From: Desulfosoma sp.
GTDB taxonomy: Bacteria > Desulfobacterota > Syntrophobacteria > Syntrophobacterales > DSM-9756
Reading direction: 5' to 3'
DNA length: 64,000 bases
NCBI GenBank assembly: GCA_037481875.1
Contig: JBBFKY010000011.1
Coordinates: forward strand, 1 to 64,000
Positions 59,737 through 64,000 of this stretch are shown here, piece by piece. The number at the start of each line of letters is the position of its first letter. Position 1 is the stretch's first letter. The position numbers and the translations under genes are program-made. The notes beneath the pieces are model-generated. The model had not been told where the DNA came from and made no database searches. It saw only the letters and a list, made by a program, of their open reading frames with translations.

Positions 59737-60525
59737 TCAACGAGGATTTTCCAGCCAGTGAATGGGCCGAAAGCCCATAACATTCACCACATACTCCACA
59801 AAACCGCATACCAACAGATCCGAAAGGCACAATTTTAAGGCCTTATCCAAAGATTCCAAGGCGTCCATAACGTGAGGGCTGGGTTCCATATTAAACCTTA
59901 CGGCATGCTCGTTTTGAAAATGATCAGGTCGGCACCAGTGGGGTGGCGATAAACTGAAGTGAATGCGGCATGCCAGAGGGCGATACTTGTAAAGGCTGCA
60001 CAAGCCGGCGTCGAGAAAGGGACAGGGGACCTTGAGTCGATGGTATCGATGGAGACGCCCCGCCATGTTCTCTTCCAAGGAAATGGCAGCGGTATCGGAA
60101 CAATCCCATCGGCGGATTTCTTCCCATAGCTCCAGGCGTTCCATGCAGCGGCGAAACATGCGATCCAGAATACCGACACTGCAGGCTCCCTGGTAAAGAT
60201 ACAGGATCTCTACGCCTGTCAGGCCCGAAGGCAACTGTGTGCAACAGTGGCTGCATCCAGGAGCACATGTGACGGTCCATCCTGCTCGGTGCAAGTGGCT
60301 GACGACAAAACGAAGAGACTGATCGTAGACAAGAAAAGCTTTTTCAAAATGCGTGAGAAAAATTTTGGGAAGACTTCTTTGTTTTTCCCAAAGAGCCGGG
60401 ACGAGAGCATCCCGAGCCAGGTGAAGCAACGAGGTGACTCGATCCTCGTAATGCCTCAGGGTTTCCTGAACCTCGGCGGAAAGGGCACAGAATTCCAATG
60501 GATTTTGTATGGCTTGACGTTTCAA
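59737..60525 (-). CDS. YkgJ-type cysteine-cluster protein
   Basis: A 262-residue protein with a cysteine-rich cluster: CAPGCSHCCTQLP (about residue 88) and CPFLDAGLCSLYKYRPLACRIHFS (about 167-185, as CPFLDAGLCSLY and RPLACR). It is a putative zinc or iron-sulfur ligand set of unknown role. It starts 3 nt inside the DUF72 gene's end (ATGA) and lies just upstream of the ASKHA gene. Confidence 0.85.
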   Translation of the reverse strand: MKRQAIQNPLEFCALSAEVQETLRHYEDRVTSLLHLARDALVPALWEKQRSLPKIFLTHFEKAFLVYDQSLRFVVSHLHRAGWTVTCAPGCSHCCTQLPSGLTGVEILYLYQGACSVGILDRMFRRCMERLELWEEIRRWDCSDTAAISLEENMAGRLHRYHRLKVPCPFLDAGLCSLYKYRPLACRIHFSLSPPHWCRPDHFQNEHAVRFNMEPSPHVMDALESLDKALKLCLSDLLVCGFVEYVVNVMGFRPIHWLENPR

Positions 60526-61580
60526 GGTTTTGCAACGTTAGCGGATTCGAGCACGCCTCGTTCCTGAAGGGTCGATACCAGTCGCCGGGCCAGTAGCGGA
60601 GCGTTGCCGCCGGCACGGTTATTGACAATGATGCACACGGTCTGGTCCGATTCCAGACCCCTTGCCACCAGTTCCGCTGTTTCATGAAAGAGGCTTGGCT
60701 GAATCATGTCTTCCACAAGGTGATCAAAAGGATGAGCGCGAGCATACGCTTGTTCGTAACGCATGCCTCGCGGCGTGAGCCATCGAAGAATCACCCAATG
60801 GGAGGCGCTGAAAAACCTGCGTCCACTGCGTTGCCACTGATGCAGCAACGAAGGAAGCCAGGTCCAATGGGAAAGCACCTGCCCCACACCGTATTCAGCC
60901 AAAACATGAAAAACCGGCTTGCAGAGGTAACTTTCTGTTCTCAGCTCCAGATGATACCGAGAATCTTGAGGAACGCTATGAAAAAACCTTCTCAGCCGAT
61001 CCGCCAGATCGTTGGGATCCAATCGGTCTGCTTTTCGGTGATATTCCTGCTCAAAAACAAAGGCGGCCAGTCGCTCCCCCAAGAGCTGCAAGGCCGGCTC
61101 GTAAAAGGATCTTTGAAAAAGGTCGGAATTCAGAAAATGCGGGTTTTCCGAACTTTCCCTGCCGGTCCACAGACGATACGCGCAGACCTTTTGAGGAACC
61201 TTAAGGATAACCAGCGCCTGCGAAGGCAAGTGTTCGGCGTATCGAGCCAGGGTGCGATAGCTTTCCGTCGGTTGTCCTTCTGGAGTGAGCAAAAGGCTGT
61301 AGAAGGTAAAATCCAGTTCCAGGACGGAAAAATGGTCGAAGTATTCGCGAACACTGTCCACAGGAAGAACCAGGGACGTGAAATTTTTGTCGCCGACCTT
61401 TTGAGCCTTTTGAATCATGCGGCCTTCATAGAGTGAAGGCGTGTAGATTTGACCGATCCAGCCGCTGTATCGGTCACTGGCTGTGCCGAGAAGCACTTGA
61501 GGATGAAGGTTCCTAAAGACGAAATCGCAAGCCGCCTTGGAAGGATGGGCATGCATGAGAGTGTCCCGGGGTAGGCCCAA
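60522..61580 (-). CDS. DUF72-family protein
   Basis: The 352-residue product has the DUF72 TIM-barrel pattern: VLLGTASDRYSGWIGQIYTP, the LELDFTFYSLLL block, LKVPQKVCAYRLW and a late IIVNNRAGGNAPLLARRL. The family is widespread and without an established activity. It could start at 61580 or at the Met 8 codons later. Confidence 0.88.
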   Translation of the reverse strand: MGLPRDTLMHAHPSKAACDFVFRNLHPQVLLGTASDRYSGWIGQIYTPSLYEGRMIQKAQKVGDKNFTSLVLPVDSVREYFDHFSVLELDFTFYSLLLTPEGQPTESYRTLARYAEHLPSQALVILKVPQKVCAYRLWTGRESSENPHFLNSDLFQRSFYEPALQLLGERLAAFVFEQEYHRKADRLDPNDLADRLRRFFHSVPQDSRYHLELRTESYLCKPVFHVLAEYGVGQVLSHWTWLPSLLHQWQRSGRRFFSASHWVILRWLTPRGMRYEQAYARAHPFDHLVEDMIQPSLFHETAELVARGLESDQTVCIIVNNRAGGNAPLLARRLVSTLQERGVLESANVAKP

Positions 61581-61620
61581 GTATGCCGAAAATCATGACC
61601 TACCCCTTTCTATCCGACGA

Positions 61621-61908
61621 CTATGCCGGTTTTGAACCCTTAGCAGAACGCAAGGAGGCACGCTTTCTTTCCGACCAACGTTTGAGAAATCGTCCCAGAG
61701 GAGTTTCGGCCATGGAAACGCTCTCGGTTTCCACCTTTAAGGTTCCTTCCGCCTGAAGTGCGATCTGAAGGCATGGGCGTACGTGCGGGCACTTGAGACA
61801 GTGAGCTTGAGGTTCAATGAAGCCGTCCTTGTTGCGGGGACAGACATGAGCCGCGTCCCCGAAACAGGGCGGCTTTTCTGGGTCCGACTTCACCGGTGTA
61901 GCTTCCAT
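61621..61908 (-). CDS. Small cysteine-rich protein next to khpA
   Basis: A 95-residue protein with cysteines in CFGDAAHVCPRNKDG and AHCLKCPHVRPCLQIAL. The pattern C-x7-C...C-x2-C-x5-C could bind zinc. The basic C-terminal half (RFLKRWSERKRASLRSAKG) suits nucleic acid contact. It ends or starts within 7 bp of khpA. I do not recognise a named family. Confidence 0.65.
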   Translation of the reverse strand: MEATPVKSDPEKPPCFGDAAHVCPRNKDGFIEPQAHCLKCPHVRPCLQIALQAEGTLKVETESVSMAETPLGRFLKRWSERKRASLRSAKGSKPA

Positions 61909-61914
61909 GATCTT

Positions 61915-62160
61915 CTATTCCAAAATCTCCAACACGGCCCTCTTGCGCAGTTTGGTCGCTGCGGCATTCATGATGGTGCGAATGGCATGAGCGTTTCGAC
62001 CCTCTTTTCCAATGATCTTTCCCAAATCTTCTTTTGCCGCCCTTAATTCGATGACCGAAAGCTGATGGCCGTTAATTTCCCGCACTTGGACTTTGTCAGG
62101 ATATTCCGCCAGAGCGCGAGCGATGTATTCCACCAGATTCTTGATTTCACTGTCGCCCAT
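61915..62160 (-). CDS. khpA: KH-domain RNA-binding protein KhpA
   Basis: An 81-residue single KH domain: [37 protein letters not shown] (the GKIIGKEGR loop is diagnostic). KhpA pairs with KhpB in several bacteria. ATG 62160 has a GGGGGG ribosome site 5 nt ahead. Confidence 0.92.
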   Translation of the reverse strand: MGDSEIKNLVEYIARALAEYPDKVQVREINGHQLSVIELRAAKEDLGKIIGKEGRNAHAIRTIMNAAATKLRKRAVLEILE

Positions 62161-62441
62161 GAAAGTTCCCCCCGCTTCCGTGATCATGGAATGTGGAATG
62201 AACAGCAAACCTTAGGAAAAGAATCTCAGAATCGTCTGTGCAAAAAACTTCGCTTCAGCGGCTTAAACCTTCCCGCCGCTTCATACGTTGCTGCCTTAGG
62301 GGTTTTCTATGAAGGCTGATCATGACGGCTCAATGGATTCTCGACACCGACCGCACTGTAGAGAATCCATAACATCCTGTCAAGGGAAGAGAAGACAAAA
62401 GAAAAGGTGGAAAGGGTGTCCATGGCCTAAGCCTCCCTCGG

Positions 62442-62927
62442 CTAGGAGCCTGTCCGAGAGCTCGGAATACGAGAGTTTTTTGCCACTTCAAGGTAGAGGC
62501 AAGGCGGCGCTTCGCTCCTCCATGCCTTAAATGGGTTTCTTGCCTGGAAATGCAGAAGTCCCGCGCGCATGATGTGCGTGGTGTCCGGAACATGAGCGTG
62601 GGTGGAATCGATGTTTCGGGAAAGCCATGGTCTTTATTCTATATCGGCCAAGCCTGAAGGTTTCCGCCGGTACCCCATCTGTGGGAGCGGACCTGTGTTT
62701 CCGCCCCAATGGATTGTTGTGCCTGAAAGGTTTAGGGGCGGACTCATAGGTCCGCCTCTACGTGAGTGACCGACAAGTTATCGTCAGGGAGCGCGGAAGT
62801 CCCGCCCGCGCAAATGGCGGGCCAGAGGCCTGCGCTTCCACAGATTTTGGGGCGTAAGAGCACGGCGCCCCGTGCCCCTAAGTCTTGGACCGGAATGGCT
62901 CATTCTAAGTTCTTGGACAAGCTCCGA
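62442..62927 (+). repeat. MITE-like repeat, copy C, containing a double-hairpin repeat
   Basis: The left end TAGGAGCCTGTCCGAGA (62443) and the right end GTTCTTGGACAAGCTCC (62909-62926) are inverted repeats as in copies A and B. The core from 62786 (AGGGAGCGCGGAAGTCCCGC to GGCTCATTCTAAG) matches copy B. The extra length, 486 against about 180 bp, comes from other DNA including the hairpin repeat at 62683. No gene is seen in 62161-62960. Confidence 0.65.
62683..62760 (+). repeat. Double-hairpin repeat, copy 3
   Basis: GGGAGCGG..CCGCCCC (62683-62707) and AGGGGCGGA..TCCGCCTCT (62734-62759) flank AATGGATTGTTGTGCCTGAA. Same architecture as 25810 and 50434. Confidence 0.8.
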
Positions 62928-62960
62928 GAAGGCATACCAAGAATTCTTCACAAAGAACGC

Positions 62961-63620
62961 TTAAGGTTCGCAGCGGTGCTTGATGTTTACCCCTTGAACG
63001 ATAAAAATGACGCTTTCGGCGATATTGGTGGTCTGATCTGCCACCCTCTCCAAACACCGTGCCGTGATGATGGTTTGCACAGCCCTTTCAATGCTTCGGC
63101 TTTCGTTGACCATAAGATCGATCATACGCCTTAACACCTTGTCGTTAAGCTCATCGGCTTCATCGTCCATTTGGCAGACATCGTAGGCTCGGGTTACGTT
63201 TTCATGGGCGAAAGCACTGATGGCCACCCGCAACATGTCCATGGCCGTGTCCGCCAGGGCATCCAATTCAGGAAGAAAATCAAGTGGCGGCCTTCGGGCC
63301 AGGAATTGAGCCCTTTGCGCGATATTGACCGCCTGATCGGCGATGCGCTCCAGATCAATACTCATGCGCAGGGCTCCAATGATGAACCTGAGATCCTTGG
63401 CCACAGGCTGTTCCAAGGCCAGCAGGGAAAGGCACAGATGGTCAACTTTCATCTCCAGCTGATTCACAATCTGGTCTTCGGCGATGACCTGGGCGGCGAG
63501 CTCTTCATCCCGAGTCTTAAAGGCCTGCAGGGCTTTTTCCATGGCTTTTTCCGTCAGGGTCGCCATTTCAAGGACCGTCATTCTCAGTTCTTCCATCTGC
63601 CGAATAAACCGTGATTTCAT
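62961..63620 (-). CDS. phoU: Phosphate signalling protein PhoU
   Basis: PhoU links the Pst phosphate transporter to the PhoR kinase. The 219-residue product has two PhoU helical repeats: MKSRFIRQMEELRMTVLEMATLTEKAMEKAL-type start (as EELRMTVLEMATL), DLRFIIGALRMSIDLERIADQAVNIA and VQTIITARCLERVADQTTNIAESVIFI (E-R-x2-D-x4-I metal motifs). Length is normal. It lies just after the kinase gene. Confidence 0.95.
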   Translation of the reverse strand: MKSRFIRQMEELRMTVLEMATLTEKAMEKALQAFKTRDEELAAQVIAEDQIVNQLEMKVDHLCLSLLALEQPVAKDLRFIIGALRMSIDLERIADQAVNIAQRAQFLARRPPLDFLPELDALADTAMDMLRVAISAFAHENVTRAYDVCQMDDEADELNDKVLRRMIDLMVNESRSIERAVQTIITARCLERVADQTTNIAESVIFIVQGVNIKHRCEP

Positions 63621-63643
63621 AATCTCAACTCCAAAGATTTTTT

Positions 63644-64000
63644 TCAGCCCTCAGGTGTCTCTTTACTCTCGGGTTCCAAGGCCCGGTGTAATGTGAAGAA
63701 AAACGCCGTTCCAATTCCTTTTTCGCGCACCGGGCTTTCCACCCAGATCCGTCCTCCCATGTTCTGCACAAGATGACGGCAGATGGCAAGCCCGAGCCCC
63801 GTGCTTTCCGTAGTGCTTTCCCTTTGTCGGGGTACTCGATAGAAACGTTCAAAGACTCGAGCTTGGTGCTCGAAAGGAATGCCAGGGCCTTCGTCTTCTA
63901 CGGCAAAAAGCACAGTGTCCTTTTGTACCTCCGCTCGCACGCGAATGACGGTCTGAGGGTAACTGTAGCGGATGGCATTATCCAAAAGATTCTGAAATAC
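63644..64000 (-). CDS. Sensor histidine kinase, C-terminal part (PhoR-like)
   Basis: Only the end of the catalytic domain is in the window. Visible are the N box QNLLDNAIRYSYP, G1 VEDEGPGIP, F box VFERFYRV and G2 TGLGLAICRHLV, ending GIGTAFFFTL. With phoU 23 bp downstream it is probably PhoR, the phosphate-sensing kinase; the sensor part is outside the window. If so, its response regulator would be the natural activator of the Pho-like site at 11672. Confidence 0.85.
   Translation of the reverse strand, partial: VFQNLLDNAIRYSYPQTVIRVRAEVQKDTVLFAVEDEGPGIPFEHQARVFERFYRVPRQRESTTESTGLGLAICRHLVQNMGGRIWVESPVREKGIGTAFFFTLHRALEPESKETPEG

Overview
This 64 kb window reads as bacterial chromosome from a strictly anaerobic, moderately GC-rich Desulfobacterota lineage (Syntrophobacterales-like). 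That assignment is inference. It rests on a membrane pyrophosphatase, a tungsten/molybdenum aldehyde ferredoxin oxidoreductase, a RACo-type ASKHA protein, a PC4-like protein, DUF1844 and DUF2232 proteins, and the gene order ispE-tRNA-Gln-prs-rplY-pth. No plasmid, prophage, rRNA or CRISPR array is visible.

Layout. 1-1351: the N-terminal part of an IS1380-type transposase and the C-terminal stump of a probable acyltransferase that the element appears to have cut. 1474-11594 (minus): a compact phosphonate operon in the order GNAT(phnO-like)-phnM-phnC-phnD-phnE-phnG-phnH-phnI-phnJ-phnK-phnL-dksA. Its genes are mostly joined by stop/start overlaps, and it is preceded by a Pho-box-like array of four half-sites spaced by 11 bp. 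12014-12829: tRNA-Thr and ridA. 13070-20256: three glycosyltransferases, a metallophosphoesterase coupled to a Ser/Thr kinase with an Lcl/DUF1566 tail, and a YihY-family membrane protein. 20524-31890: housekeeping genes (proBA, nadD, rsfS, M48-TPR peptidase, serA, ispE, tRNA-Gln, prs, rplY, pth). 31944-37750: hppA, carD, a PIN-TRAM protein, an RluD-type synthase, a PC4-like protein and an orphan.

37956-48549 looks like one regulon. A livFGMHK transporter operon and a sigma-54 enhancer-binding regulator lie on the minus strand. Facing away is a gabT-like aminotransferase and aldehyde ferredoxin oxidoreductase pair. A -24/-12 type sequence lies before livK and another before gabT. The inferred role is uptake of an amino acid, transamination, and ferredoxin-linked oxidation of the resulting aldehyde.

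48699-64000: a universal stress protein, tRNA-Leu, ribF, hflX, a phenylacetate-CoA ligase, the rpsF-rpsR-DUF2232-rplI-dnaB cluster with an FtsB-like gene, an ASKHA protein, a cysteine-cluster protein, a DUF72 protein, khpA, then phoU and the end of a PhoR-like kinase.

The intergenic DNA carries three dispersed repeat families: a double-hairpin family (three copies), a roughly 180 bp inverted-repeat (MITE-like) family (three copies and a remnant), and arrays of an 8-bp unit at gene ends. I could not run any search; family names come from recognising motifs in the translated sequences.
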